From Bog-159 sp963843255 (lineage in GTDB: Bacteria > Acidobacteriota > Terriglobia > Bryobacterales > Bryobacteraceae): a stretch of DNA of 64,000 bases. Positions within the stretch are counted from its first letter, which is position 1, and each line of letters opens with the position of its first letter. The notes beneath the pieces were generated by a model that saw only the letters and a list, made by a program, of their open reading frames with translations, was not told the DNA's origin and did not search any database. Positions 38,313 to 46,903 of this stretch are shown here, in pieces. The position numbers and the translations under genes are program-made. Where the stretch lies: contig CAWJJQ010000013.1 of the NCBI GenBank assembly GCA_963843255.1, positions 203,636 through 267,635 on the forward strand, in the 5' to 3' direction.

Positions 38313-38769
38313 TTTGCTGGCCGCAATGCTGGCGGTTTATCCGCTTGGTTCGGTTTTCGCCGACGCCACCGCGGAGAAGCCCAGCGTGGATGCCCGCCGG
38401 GTAGGCGCGCACATCGGGTGCCAGTGCGGCTGCAAGGATACGGTGGCCACCTGCGCCATGCTGGAGTGCAGTTTCTCCAAGCCGGCCAAGGAGAAAATCG
38501 CCAAGCTCCAGGCCGCCGGCATGACTGACACGGCCATCATCGATCAATTTGTAGCGGAATTTGGACCCACGGTTTATCGCGGCTACCCCAGCGCCTACGG
38601 CTGGCTCATCCCGTACGTATTGATCGCGCCGGGTCTGGCTCTGATCTGGTGGTTCGTGCGCCGTTACCGCAAGCCGCGTCCCATTCCCGAAGTAGGACCG
38701 CTCGTTGACGACTCCGAATTAGCGAAGTATCAAGAGCAAATCGAAAAGGACCTGGCGCACCTTGAATAA
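38293..38769 (+). CDS. ccmH: CcmH-like protein with unusual CxCxC motif
   Basis: 158 residues. Signal/TM N-terminus, then HIGCQCGCKDTVATCAMLEC (Cys43, 45, 47, 54, 59) where classical CcmH has LRCxxC, a helical stretch AGMTDTAIIDQFVAEFGPTV and a C-terminal TM (WLIPYVLIAPGLALIWWFV). The YG-x-TV and TM layout is that of CcmH/CcmL; the five-Cys motif suggests a metal site or altered thiol chemistry in reducing apocytochrome. Overlaps ccmF by 20 nt. Confidence 0.82.
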   Translation: MRKFRSSLLAAMLAVYPLGSVFADATAEKPSVDARRVGAHIGCQCGCKDTVATCAMLECSFSKPAKEKIAKLQAAGMTDTAIIDQFVAEFGPTVYRGYPSAYGWLIPYVLIAPGLALIWWFVRRYRKPRPIPEVGPLVDDSELAKYQEQIEKDLAHLE

Positions 38770-39186
38770 ATGATTATCGCCATTGCAGCGCTCCTCGCCG
38801 TCGGGGTGATCGCTTTCATCCTGACGGTTCGGGCTAAGGATCTGCCCACCCCGGAGCCGGTTTCTCCGTTCCAACATCTTGATGAGCGCAAAGCGGCAAT
38901 TTACGATAACCTGCGCGACCTGCAGTTCGAATATCGCGTCGGCAAACTCTCTGACGCTGACTACCAGCAGACCAAGAAAGATCTGCAGCGCGAGCTGGCC
39001 GGCGTGCTCGCCGAAGTGGATCGCATCAAGCTGCAATTGAGTCCCAACGGCTCCGCGGCCCCGCCCGCCGCGCCCGAACCGAAGCCCATCGATCCGCTGA
39101 CCTGCATGCACTGCGGCGCAAAATTTCCCCAGCCGCTCAAATTCTGCGGAGAATGCGGCAAACCCATGGGAGTAGCGCAATCATGA
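38770..39186 (+). CDS. CcmI-like membrane protein with C-terminal zinc ribbon
   Basis: 138 residues, starting directly after the ccmH stop. N-terminal TM (IIAIAALLAVGVIAFILTV), coiled-coil (DERKAAIYDNLRDLQFEYRV, DADYQQTKKDLQRELAGVLAE) as in the first domain of CcmI, then a Pro/Ala linker and zinc ribbon (CMHCGAKF...FCGECGKP). The TPR part of classical CcmI is missing. The stop overlaps the next start (ATGA). It likely helps apocytochrome handling. Confidence 0.7.
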   Translation: MIIAIAALLAVGVIAFILTVRAKDLPTPEPVSPFQHLDERKAAIYDNLRDLQFEYRVGKLSDADYQQTKKDLQRELAGVLAEVDRIKLQLSPNGSAAPPAAPEPKPIDPLTCMHCGAKFPQPLKFCGECGKPMGVAQS

Positions 39187-40259
39187 AAGATTTTATCCGT
39201 GTCCATCTGTGTGCATCCGTGGCTACTTTGCTTTTGGCTTTGCCCGCCTTAGCCGCGGTAGAAGGCACGGTGACCAACAAAACTACTGGCAAGCCGCAAT
39301 CCGGCGCGACGGTGACTCTCTACAAACTGGGCCAGGCCGGCATGGAGTCGGTCGAAAGCGTCAAATCCGGCGCGGCCGGCAAGTTCCACATGGAGCAGAC
39401 TCCGCAAGGGCCGCATCTCATTCAGACCGCGTTCGACGGGGTCACTTATAACCACATGCTGCCGCCCGGCTCGGACAGCAGTAACGTGTCGCTCGAAGTG
39501 TATAACTCATCGAAACAGCCCGGCGCGGCTCACATAGCCCGTCACTTCGTGATCTTCCAGCCCAGCGGCGCGCAGATGTCCGTCAACGAAGGCTTCATCT
39601 TCCGCAACGATGGCCCGACCACCTACAACGATCCCGACGGCGGCACGTTGAAGTTCTTCCTGCCCGTGGCGGCCAAGGGCATCGCCCAGGTGAAGGCCAC
39701 CGCCCCGCAAGGGATGCCTATAGATCGCGCCGCCGATAAGACCAGCCAGCCGAACGTATATAAGGTCGATTTCCCCATCAAGCCCGGCGAGACCGATATA
39801 CAGGTCACCTACTTGGTGCCCTACAGCAACGGCGCGGTTTACGAAGGCAAGCTGCTCGGCAAGACCGAAGAGCCTACGCTGCTGGTGGTCCCGGACGGCA
39901 TCACCGTAACCGGCGAGGGCCTCGAAAGCAAAGGCCAGGAGCCGCGCTCCAAAGCCTCCGTCTTCAGCGTGAAAACCGCGGAATATAAGGTCGAAATCGC
40001 CGGCGCCGCGCCCGTCGCCGGGTCCGATTCCGACGCCGATAGCGGCCCGTCGCTCGAAGAAGTGGCCCCCAAAGTTCTGCAGCAGAACATGAAATGGATC
40101 CTGGCCCTGGCTCTCGCTATCCTGGCACTCGGCTTTGTTATGCTCTATCGCGCGCAGCCCGGCGGAGAGCGCGCCGCTGCCCGCACCGGGCCGCAGTCCG
40201 CCTCGCCCGCTCCCGCCGTGACGGCCGCGAAAGGAAAGAATGACCGCGGTCGCCGCTGA
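39183..40259 (+). CDS. membrane-anchored CarboxypepD_reg-like protein inside the ccm operon
   Basis: 358 residues. Signal peptide (residues 1-25), a carboxypeptidase-regulatory-like beta-sandwich (VEGTVTNKTTGKPQSGATVT, GKFHMEQTPQGPHLIQ), a second beta domain of about 170 residues, one C-terminal TM (WILALALAILALGFVMLY) and a short cytoplasmic tail. ATG overlaps the previous stop, and the 3' end overlaps ccmA by 20 nt, so it is firmly part of the operon although it has no known role in cytochrome c maturation. Possibly a periplasmic scaffold for apocytochromes. Confidence 0.78.
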   Translation: MKDFIRVHLCASVATLLLALPALAAVEGTVTNKTTGKPQSGATVTLYKLGQAGMESVESVKSGAAGKFHMEQTPQGPHLIQTAFDGVTYNHMLPPGSDSSNVSLEVYNSSKQPGAAHIARHFVIFQPSGAQMSVNEGFIFRNDGPTTYNDPDGGTLKFFLPVAAKGIAQVKATAPQGMPIDRAADKTSQPNVYKVDFPIKPGETDIQVTYLVPYSNGAVYEGKLLGKTEEPTLLVVPDGITVTGEGLESKGQEPRSKASVFSVKTAEYKVEIAGAAPVAGSDSDADSGPSLEEVAPKVLQQNMKWILALALAILALGFVMLYRAQPGGERAAARTGPQSASPAPAVTAAKGKNDRGRR

Positions 40260-40938
40260 GGGTGTCTGGAAGTATTACGGCGACTATCCCGCGCTCCGCG
40301 ACGTGATGCTGCACGCCGAGCCCGGCTCCTGCCTGGCTTTGATCGGCCGGAACGGCGCCGGGAAAACAACCCTCCTGCGCATCATCGGCGGCTTCTCCAA
40401 AGCCGGACGCGGGCAGGTCCGTATCTTCGGCAACGACCCACGCGAAACCGAGACCCGCCGCCGCGTGGGCTGGATCGGCCACGGCATCTCGGTCTACGAC
40501 GAATTGTCCGCGTTTGAAAACCTGAGCCTCTTCGGCCGCCTCTATAACCTGCCCGATCCCAAAAAGGCCGCCATGGAATGGCTGGAGCGCACCGGCCTCG
40601 AGCGCGTGAAAGACGGCCTGGTGCGCGAGTTCTCGCGCGGCATGCGGCAGCGCCTGGCGGTGGCCCGCGCCTTCCTACATCAGCCTTCCGTGCTCCTGCT
40701 CGACGAGCCTTTCACCGCCCTCGACGATCGCGCCATCGCCGTGCTGCAGCGCCTCCTGCGCGAAGCCCTGGCCGAAGGACGCACCGTGGTCATGTCCACC
40801 CACCAGTTGCGCGAAGCTCTCGAACTGGCCACCCACGTGGTGCTGCTGAATCGCGGCAAGACCGCATTCCAAGGCGAGCGTACCCCGCAAATGGCGGAAG
40901 ACCCGGGCTGGGTTTATGCGCACTACGGCGAGGATTGA
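40240..40938 (+). CDS. ccmA: haem exporter ATP-binding protein CcmA
   Basis: 232 residues, ABC ATPase. Walker A GRNGAGKTTLLR, signature FSRGMRQRLAVARAF, Walker B SVLLLDEPFTALDD and H-loop MSTHQLREAL. Powers the CcmABCD complex that releases holo-CcmE. Stop TGA overlaps ccmB start (TGATG). Confidence 0.93.
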   Translation: MTAVAAEGVWKYYGDYPALRDVMLHAEPGSCLALIGRNGAGKTTLLRIIGGFSKAGRGQVRIFGNDPRETETRRRVGWIGHGISVYDELSAFENLSLFGRLYNLPDPKKAAMEWLERTGLERVKDGLVREFSRGMRQRLAVARAFLHQPSVLLLDEPFTALDDRAIAVLQRLLREALAEGRTVVMSTHQLREALELATHVVLLNRGKTAFQGERTPQMAEDPGWVYAHYGED

Positions 40939-41618
40939 TGGGCTTCTTCCGCCAGACGTGGGTGATCGCCCGCAAGGACCTGCGCGCCGAGCTGCGCACC
41001 AAGGAAGCTATCAACGCGTCGCTGGCTTTTGCTCTGGTCATCCTGGTCCTGTTCAGCTTCGCCTTCGATCCCGCCGAGAAGGAAACCATCGAGATGTCCG
41101 GCGGCCTACTCTGGATCGTCTTCTCGTTCGCCGGCACCCTGGTCCTGAACCGCAGCTTCGCGCGCGAGATTCCCAACGATTGCCTGGATGCCCTGGTGGC
41201 CGCCCCCGTCTCCGGCGCGTCTCTGTTCATGGGCAAGGCTCTCGCCAACTTCCTGCTGGTGATCGCCGTGGAGCTGGTTTCGTTGCCGGTATTCGGCATC
41301 TTTTATAATGTCCACTGGACAAGCCATTTCTGGTCGTTAATGTTGGTGCTGGCGCTGGGCACCTGGGGCCTGACCGTGATCGGGACGATCTTCAGCGCGC
41401 TGACCGTGAATATCCGGCTGCGCGAGTTGATGGCGCCTCTGCTGGTCTATCCCATGTTGATCCCGGCCCTGATGAGCGCCATGAAGCTGAGTATGGACCT
41501 GATCGCAGGCAAGCCGTTGAGTGCCGAAAACGAAATCTGGCTGCGCCTGCTAGTAGCCTTCGACGTCATATTTACCTCACTGTCTCTGGTGTTGCTGGAA
41601 ACCGTGCTGGTAGGTTAG
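40938..41618 (+). CDS. ccmB: haem exporter membrane protein CcmB
   Basis: 226 residues. Six TM segments; N-terminal QTWVIARKDLRAELRTKEA, FAREIPNDCLDALVAAPVS and LLVYPMLIPALMSAMK are CcmB hallmarks. Start overlaps ccmA. Confidence 0.93.
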   Translation: MGFFRQTWVIARKDLRAELRTKEAINASLAFALVILVLFSFAFDPAEKETIEMSGGLLWIVFSFAGTLVLNRSFAREIPNDCLDALVAAPVSGASLFMGKALANFLLVIAVELVSLPVFGIFYNVHWTSHFWSLMLVLALGTWGLTVIGTIFSALTVNIRLRELMAPLLVYPMLIPALMSAMKLSMDLIAGKPLSAENEIWLRLLVAFDVIFTSLSLVLLETVLVG

Positions 41619-41628
41619 GAGAGTCATC

Positions 41629-42306
41629 ATGCGTGAAAAACTGATCTACGGATTGGGCATTATCGCGGCCGTTTTGCTGGCCCGCGATCTGTATTCCATC
41701 TTCATGCAGCTTCCCGACGAAGCTTCGCAGGGGATGATCTACCGCATCATCTTCTTCCACGTGCCCGCCGCCATTACGGCCATGCTGTGCGCCAGCGTGG
41801 CGGCCATTGCGAGCGTCCTGTTCCTGGTCACCAAAAGCTTCAAGTACGATGCCGTGGCCGTGGCCGTTACCGAGGTCGGCCTGGCTTTCCTGGCGGCCAA
41901 CCTGGTGACCGGCTCCATCTGGGGCCGCATCATCTGGGGCATCTGGTGGACCTGGGACGCGCGCCTCACCTCCGCCCTGGTCTGCTGGCTGCTCTATGCC
42001 GGCTACCTGATGCTGCGCCGCGCCATCGAGGAACCCACCACGCGCGCGCGCATCGCCGCGGTCTTCAATATCTTCGCGTTTGCCGACGTTCCCATCGTCA
42101 TTTTTTCGATCAAGTGGTGGCGTACCCAGCATCCGCAGCCCGTCTTCTGGGGCGGCGGCAGCATCGATCCGGCCATGTACACCACCGCGCTGCTGAACCT
42201 GATCGCGCTCGTCCTGCTGGGCGTGATCCTGACGCTGATCCGCCTGCGGCAGGAAGAAGTACAGCGGGAAATCGATTCCATCCGCCGCTACGCCCACGCT
42301 GTTTAA
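41629..42306 (+). CDS. ccmC: haem-handling membrane protein CcmC
   Basis: 225 residues, six TM segments. WWD-type motif WGIWWTWDARLTSALV and flanking His (FFHVPAAITAM and the later WWRTQHPQPVF) that bind haem and pass it to CcmE. Good SD (AGGAGAG) 6-7 nt before ATG. Confidence 0.95.
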   Translation: MREKLIYGLGIIAAVLLARDLYSIFMQLPDEASQGMIYRIIFFHVPAAITAMLCASVAAIASVLFLVTKSFKYDAVAVAVTEVGLAFLAANLVTGSIWGRIIWGIWWTWDARLTSALVCWLLYAGYLMLRRAIEEPTTRARIAAVFNIFAFADVPIVIFSIKWWRTQHPQPVFWGGGSIDPAMYTTALLNLIALVLLGVILTLIRLRQEEVQREIDSIRRYAHAV

Positions 42307-42317
42307 CTGGAGCCTAA

Positions 42318-42473
42318 ATGGACACACGTAATTTTACATTCATGTTTTATGGGTTTCTGGCCGCCTGGCTGATCCTGGTGGTCTACGTGCTCTCGCTGGT
42401 TTCGCGCGAGCGCAAGATCTCCGAGCAGCTTAAAGGCCTGCGCGGCATGCTGGATTACAAGGACCGCAAATAG
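42318..42473 (+). CDS. ccmD: CcmD-like small membrane protein
   Basis: 51 residues, single TM (FMFYGFLAAWLILVVYVLSL) followed by a basic tail (RERKISEQLKGLR). Starts 11 nt after ccmC, the usual place of CcmD, which stabilises holo-CcmE release. Short, so homology rests on position, size and layout. Confidence 0.75.
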   Translation: MDTRNFTFMFYGFLAAWLILVVYVLSLVSRERKISEQLKGLRGMLDYKDRK

Positions 42474-42483
42474 CGCGGCTGCC

Positions 42484-43788
42484 ATGAATCGCCGCGATCT
42501 CCTCGCCAGCTTGGCCGCCGCCGCGCCGGTCACGCTGCTTTCCAACAAGGCCCAAAGCGCTACGCGGGGCCTGCCTGCTCCCATCATCAAAGATGTTTCC
42601 GTAATCGCCACCGCCCCCGCCGGCCTGCGCCTCTCCGTGGTCAAGATCACCACCGACCAGGACGGCCTCTACGGCTACGGCTGCGCGACCTTCACGCAGC
42701 GCGCCGAACTGGTGAATGCGGCGGTCGAGAAGTATCTCCGCCCCTTCCTCACCGGCAAGCGCGCCGACCAGATCGAAGACATTTGGCAAGCCTGCTACAA
42801 CAGCTCCTACTGGCGCAACGGTCCGGTGCTGAACAACGCCATCAGCGGCGTGGACCAGGCCCTCTGGGATATCAAGGGCCGCCAGGCGAATATGCCGATT
42901 TACCAGCTTTTGGGCGGCAAGTGCCGCGAAGCCGCCACCTGCTACACGCATGCCTCCGGCGCCGAAATTGAGCAGACCATCGACCAGGCGCGCCGCTTCA
43001 TCGACCAGGGCTTTCGCCACGTGCGCGTGCAGGTGGGCGTGCCCGGCATGGCCGCCTACGGGTCCGCCGGCTCAGGCGCCACCCCCATCTTCGAGCCGGC
43101 CTATTACATCCGCCGTGCGCTGAAGCTGTTCGAAGAGTGCCGCAAGCAACTGGGCGATGAGATCGAGCTGCTGCACGACGTCCACGAGCGCGTCTCGCCG
43201 AACCAGGCCGTGCAGTTCCTGAAAGACGCCGAGCGCTTCAAAATGTTCTTCATGGAGGACCCGCTTTCTCCCGAAGACATCGACTATTTCCGCCAGATCC
43301 GCGGTCAGTGCGCCACCCCCATCGCCATGGGCGAACTGTTCAACAGCCCGCACGAATGGACCCCGCTGATCACCGGCCGGCTGATCGATTACATCCGCAT
43401 CCACGTCACCCAGGCCGGCGGCCTGACGCCCGTGCGCAAGATCGCCGCGATGGCGGAAATCCATGGCGTCAAGACCGCCTGGCACGGTCCCGGCGACGTC
43501 TCGCCCATCGGCCATGCCGCCAACGTCACGCTCGATGTGATTTGCTACAACTTCGGCATCCAGGAATATTCGCCATTCAACGATCGTTCGCAGGAAGTTT
43601 TTCGCGGCTGCCCGGTGATGAAGAGCGGCTTGCTTTATCCCAACGACGCGCCCGGCTGGGGCATCGAGATCGACGAGAAACTGGCGGCGAAATATCCCTA
43701 CGGCAGCTTCGAAGGCGACGAGCGCAAGCGTCTGGACGGCGGCTGGGGCGAAGTCCGTCGCCGCGACGGCTCCATCATCAAGCAGTAG
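42484..43788 (+). CDS. enolase-superfamily dehydratase (mannonate dehydratase/RspA-like)
   Basis: 434 residues with an RR-containing Tat-like signal (MNRRDLLASLAAAAPVTLL). Mandelate racemase/muconate lactonising fold: N-terminal lid, then barrel with metal ligands in LLHDVHERVSP, FFMEDPLSPED and ELFNSPHEWTP, and a conserved IHVTQAGGLTP...AWHGPGDVSPIGHAA. The HDVHER and WHGPGD signatures are those of the ManD/RspA group (dehydration of D-mannonate or similar acid sugars), but an exported member is unusual and substrate is uncertain. It begins 10 nt after ccmD, perhaps read through. Confidence 0.85.
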   Translation: MNRRDLLASLAAAAPVTLLSNKAQSATRGLPAPIIKDVSVIATAPAGLRLSVVKITTDQDGLYGYGCATFTQRAELVNAAVEKYLRPFLTGKRADQIEDIWQACYNSSYWRNGPVLNNAISGVDQALWDIKGRQANMPIYQLLGGKCREAATCYTHASGAEIEQTIDQARRFIDQGFRHVRVQVGVPGMAAYGSAGSGATPIFEPAYYIRRALKLFEECRKQLGDEIELLHDVHERVSPNQAVQFLKDAERFKMFFMEDPLSPEDIDYFRQIRGQCATPIAMGELFNSPHEWTPLITGRLIDYIRIHVTQAGGLTPVRKIAAMAEIHGVKTAWHGPGDVSPIGHAANVTLDVICYNFGIQEYSPFNDRSQEVFRGCPVMKSGLLYPNDAPGWGIEIDEKLAAKYPYGSFEGDERKRLDGGWGEVRRRDGSIIKQ

Positions 43789-43855
43789 CGGGACCACTTC
43801 AGGCTGGAACCGGTCATAGCGGCGCGGAGTCTAATCGAGTGGCGCGGTACAAGCC

Positions 43856-44803
43856 ATGCGTCCCTCCACGTGTTTCCCGTACCGTTCCGAGGCATTAAGA
43901 GAGTCGTTCTTTGCCTATTACGACTCTCTGGCGGCCCGCCAATGGCCCGTCGCCTCGGAAGAACGAATGGTGGCCACATCCTACGGCCAGACGTTCGTAC
44001 GTATTACCGGGCCGGCCGGCGCGCCGCCGCTGGTCCTGCTGCCCGGCGCGGCGACCACATCCTTGATGTGGGCTCCCAACATCCAGGCGTTATCCCAAGC
44101 CTGCCGGACCATCGCGGTCGACCAGATCGGCGACCTCGGCCGGACCACCTGCGTGAAGCCCGTCCGCCGGTTTACCGATCTATTTGCCTGGCTCAACGAA
44201 CTGTTCGACGCGCTCCAACCTGGAGACAGGATCAACCTGGCGGGTCTGTCGTACGGTGGCGGGCTGGCGGCGCAATACGCGCTTCATTTTCCGGAACGCC
44301 TCAACAAAACCATCCTGATGGCGCCCGGGGCAACCGTTCTGCGATTGAAAACGCAGTTCATGACGCGCCTGATCCTGGCCGCTATCGCGCCCCGCCGCTG
44401 CCTGCCCCCGTTGGTTCGCTGGATGTTTGCGGATATGGCGCGCCAGGATCCGAAATGGATCTCGGACACGCTCGAACAGCTATTCGTGTGCATGCGGAGT
44501 ATGCAGCGCCGCGAACTTCCCGTTCCACCCGTGTTAACCGATGCGGAATGGGCCAGTTGGAAAGTACCCACCTTGTTCCTGGTCGGCGAACACGAAGTCA
44601 TCTACAACGCCGCCAAAGCGGTCCGCCGCCTGGAACGGGTGGCTCCCCAAGTCAGGGCGGAGATCATTCCCGGCGCGGGTCACGATCTGAGCTTTGCGCA
44701 GGCTGCGCTGTTCAATCGAAGGATACTGGAATTCCTGCGTGAGGAATCCGTCGCGCCCGCCGGCCACGCTCCTGGCGATTTGCACTGCGTGCTGTGCCGT
44801 TGA
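43856..44803 (+). CDS. alpha/beta hydrolase
   Basis: 315 residues. Oxyanion region LVLLPGAATTSLMW, nucleophile elbow GLSYGGG (Ser about 133), acid in VGEHEVIYN and His in IPGAGHDLSF. Cytoplasmic esterase/hydrolase of unknown substrate. Separated from the enolase gene by 67 nt and from the aldehyde dehydrogenase by a leader with a strong hairpin. Confidence 0.88.
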   Translation: MRPSTCFPYRSEALRESFFAYYDSLAARQWPVASEERMVATSYGQTFVRITGPAGAPPLVLLPGAATTSLMWAPNIQALSQACRTIAVDQIGDLGRTTCVKPVRRFTDLFAWLNELFDALQPGDRINLAGLSYGGGLAAQYALHFPERLNKTILMAPGATVLRLKTQFMTRLILAAIAPRRCLPPLVRWMFADMARQDPKWISDTLEQLFVCMRSMQRRELPVPPVLTDAEWASWKVPTLFLVGEHEVIYNAAKAVRRLERVAPQVRAEIIPGAGHDLSFAQAALFNRRILEFLREESVAPAGHAPGDLHCVLCR

Positions 44804-44835
44804 CAGCCGGCATACATACAGTGACAATAGGGTCT

Positions 44836-44871
44836 GAATAGACTCTATGCGCCCCGGCGCATCGTCTATTC
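44836..44871 (+). promoter_or_regulatory. strong hairpin in the aldehyde dehydrogenase leader
   Basis: Arms GAATAGAC (44836-44843) and GTCTATTC (44864-44871) enclose a second perfect stem ATGCGCC-CC-GGCGCAT (44847-44862). No T-tract follows, so it is not an ordinary terminator. It lies 35 nt upstream of the ATG and could be an operator or RNA control element. Confidence 0.55.
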
Positions 44872-44906
44872 ATAAGCGAAACTACGCCCGCCAAAAGGAG
44901 TCAAGC

Positions 44907-46454
44907 ATGGCAACTATCGATCTTGCGAAAGAAACCACTGTTCAGCATGCTCTGGACAGCCTTCATAAAGCCGGAGTCCACGCGAAGTATGGCAACTACA
45001 TCGGCGGCAGGTGGACACCGCCGGTCCACGGCCGGTACTTCACCAGCTACAGCCCCATCAACACTGATCCACTTTGCGAATTCGCCAAGTCCACGCCCGA
45101 AGATGTGGAGAAAGCCCTCGATGCCGCGCACGCGGTCCAGGATCACTGGGCCCGTACCTCTCCCGCCGAGCGTGCTGCGATCTTGCTCCGCGTGGCCGAC
45201 CGCATGCAAGAGAATCTGGAAGTCCTGGCCCTTGCCGAAACCCTCGACAACGGCAAGCCCATCCGTGAAACCCGCAATGCCGATGTCCCCCTGGCCATCG
45301 ACCATTTCCGGTATTTCGCCGCCTGCATCCGCGCAGAAGAAGGCTCCGTCAGTGAAATCGACGGCCAGACTATCGCCTACCATTTCAAGGAGCCCATGGG
45401 CGTGGTCGGACAGATCATCCCCTGGAACTTCCCCCTATTGATGGCCGCCTGGAAACTGGCGCCGGCCATCGGCGCGGGCAATTGCGTGGTAATCAAGCCG
45501 GCGTCCAACACGCCGCTGAGCCTCGCCATCTTTGCCGAGTTGACGCACGATATCCTGCCTCCCGGCGTGCTCAACGTCGTGACTGGTCCCGGCGCCGAAA
45601 TCGGCAGGGCCCTGGCCTCCAATAAGCGTATCGCCAAAATCGCTTTCACCGGCGAGACGGTGACCGGCCGCCTGATCATGCAATATGCGGCGGGGCCCAT
45701 CATCCCGCAGACATTGGAACTGGGCGGCAAATCGCCTAACATTTTCTTTGCCGACGTGATGGATCACGACGACGAATTCCTCGACAAGGCCCTCGAAGGA
45801 TTCGCCCTGTACTGCTTCAACAAAGGCGAGGTCTGTACCTGCCCGTCACGCGCCCTGATCCAGGAATCCATCTTCGACGAGTTCATGGAAAAGGCCGTGG
45901 CGCGCGTGGAGCGCATCAAAATCGGCAACCCCCTCGACCCTGCCACCATGATGGGGCCGCAGGTCTCCAAAGATCAGATGCACAACATCCTCAACTACAT
46001 GCGGATCGGCCGGGAAGAAGGGGCCAAATGCCTCACCGGCGGTGGTCCGGCGGATCTGCCCGGCGACCTGGCGAAAGGCTACTTCCTGAAACCGACCGTC
46101 TTCACCGGCCACAACAAAATGCGCATCTTCCAGGAGGAGATCTTCGGCCCGGTGGTTTCGGTGGCGCCGTTCAAGACCCTGGAAGACGCCGTGGCCATCG
46201 GCAACGACACAGTCTACGGCCTGGGCGCAGGCGTGTGGTCGCGCAACATCAACAATTGTTACCACGTGGGCCGCGCCATTAAAGCCGGCCGCTGCTGGAC
46301 CAACTGCTACCACGTGTATCCCGCGGGCGCTGCATTCGGCGGTTACAAGGAATCCGGCTTCGGCCGCGAGACCCACAAACAAATGCTCGACCACTACCAG
46401 CACACCAAGAACCTGCTGGTCAGCTACAACACCAAAGCCATGGGCTTCTTTTAA
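44907..46454 (+). CDS. NAD-dependent aldehyde dehydrogenase
   Basis: 515 residues from ATG at 44907 with AAAAGGAG 6 nt upstream. ALDH motifs: WNFPLLMAAWKLAPAIGAG, FTGETVTGRLI, general-base Glu in LELGGKSPNI, catalytic Cys in NKGEVCTCPSR, GPVVSVAPF. Close to the AldB/ExaC-type alcohol-derived aldehyde dehydrogenases. Oxidises an aldehyde to the acid with NAD(P)+. Convergent with the VOC gene. Confidence 0.94.
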   Translation: MATIDLAKETTVQHALDSLHKAGVHAKYGNYIGGRWTPPVHGRYFTSYSPINTDPLCEFAKSTPEDVEKALDAAHAVQDHWARTSPAERAAILLRVADRMQENLEVLALAETLDNGKPIRETRNADVPLAIDHFRYFAACIRAEEGSVSEIDGQTIAYHFKEPMGVVGQIIPWNFPLLMAAWKLAPAIGAGNCVVIKPASNTPLSLAIFAELTHDILPPGVLNVVTGPGAEIGRALASNKRIAKIAFTGETVTGRLIMQYAAGPIIPQTLELGGKSPNIFFADVMDHDDEFLDKALEGFALYCFNKGEVCTCPSRALIQESIFDEFMEKAVARVERIKIGNPLDPATMMGPQVSKDQMHNILNYMRIGREEGAKCLTGGGPADLPGDLAKGYFLKPTVFTGHNKMRIFQEEIFGPVVSVAPFKTLEDAVAIGNDTVYGLGAGVWSRNINNCYHVGRAIKAGRCWTNCYHVYPAGAAFGGYKESGFGRETHKQMLDHYQHTKNLLVSYNTKAMGFF

Positions 46455-46477
46455 ACCCCCTTTGTGCTTTCACACAT

Positions 46478-46506
46478 GTGAGGCGGGCCCGGAGAGCCTG
46501 CCTTAC
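46478..46506. repeat. diverged GTGGGGCAGGC-family repeat, possible terminator stem
   Basis: GTGAGGCGGGCCCGGAGAGCCTGCCTTAC forms a 7-bp stem AGGCGGG/CCTGCCT. It lies between the convergent ALDH and VOC genes; CTTTTT follows 11 nt later on the plus strand. Confidence 0.45.
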
Positions 46507-46516
46507 ACCATCCTTT

Positions 46517-46825
46517 TTAGGAAAGCGGTTTGCCGATTTCCCAGTGATGGCCGTAGGGGTCGACGGCCCGGCCTATCCGCCAGCCGTACCGGTCGTCGAC
46601 GGGGACCACTACTTTGGCGCCCGCCGCGACGGCGCGATTGAACACGGCATCGGGATCTTCTACCACCATCACCATGCGGACCGTACCCTCGCCCAGCGAT
46701 TCGGGGCTGAAGTTGAAGTGCGCGTGAGACCGGAACGACTCGGGGGCCCCGAAAGCGGCCTTGTAGAAGTCAATGGCCTGGGCGCCGTGGCGCACGGAGA
46801 GCATGAGAGCTCTGGCGGTTGGCAT
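46517..46825 (-). CDS. VOC-superfamily glyoxalase-like protein, short form
   Basis: 102 residues. PhnB-type VOC signatures: AIDFYKAAFGAPESF, SPESLGEGTVRMVMVVEDPDAVF, AAGAKVVVPVDDRYGWRIGRAVDPYGHHWEIG. Compared with the usual 130-150 residues, the segment between FYKAAFGAPESFR and SPESLG is about 25-30 residues too short, so one strand-helix unit is missing. It may be a shortened but folded protein or a decayed gene. Confidence 0.75.
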   Translation of the reverse strand: MPTARALMLSVRHGAQAIDFYKAAFGAPESFRSHAHFNFSPESLGEGTVRMVMVVEDPDAVFNRAVAAGAKVVVPVDDRYGWRIGRAVDPYGHHWEIGKPLS

Positions 46826-46903
46826 GGGTGTTCATGGACATTATAGACATTTCGAAAGGGTATGCCGGGGGCCGTGTTAAGCTAACTCGTCTCAAGGCTC
46901 AGG

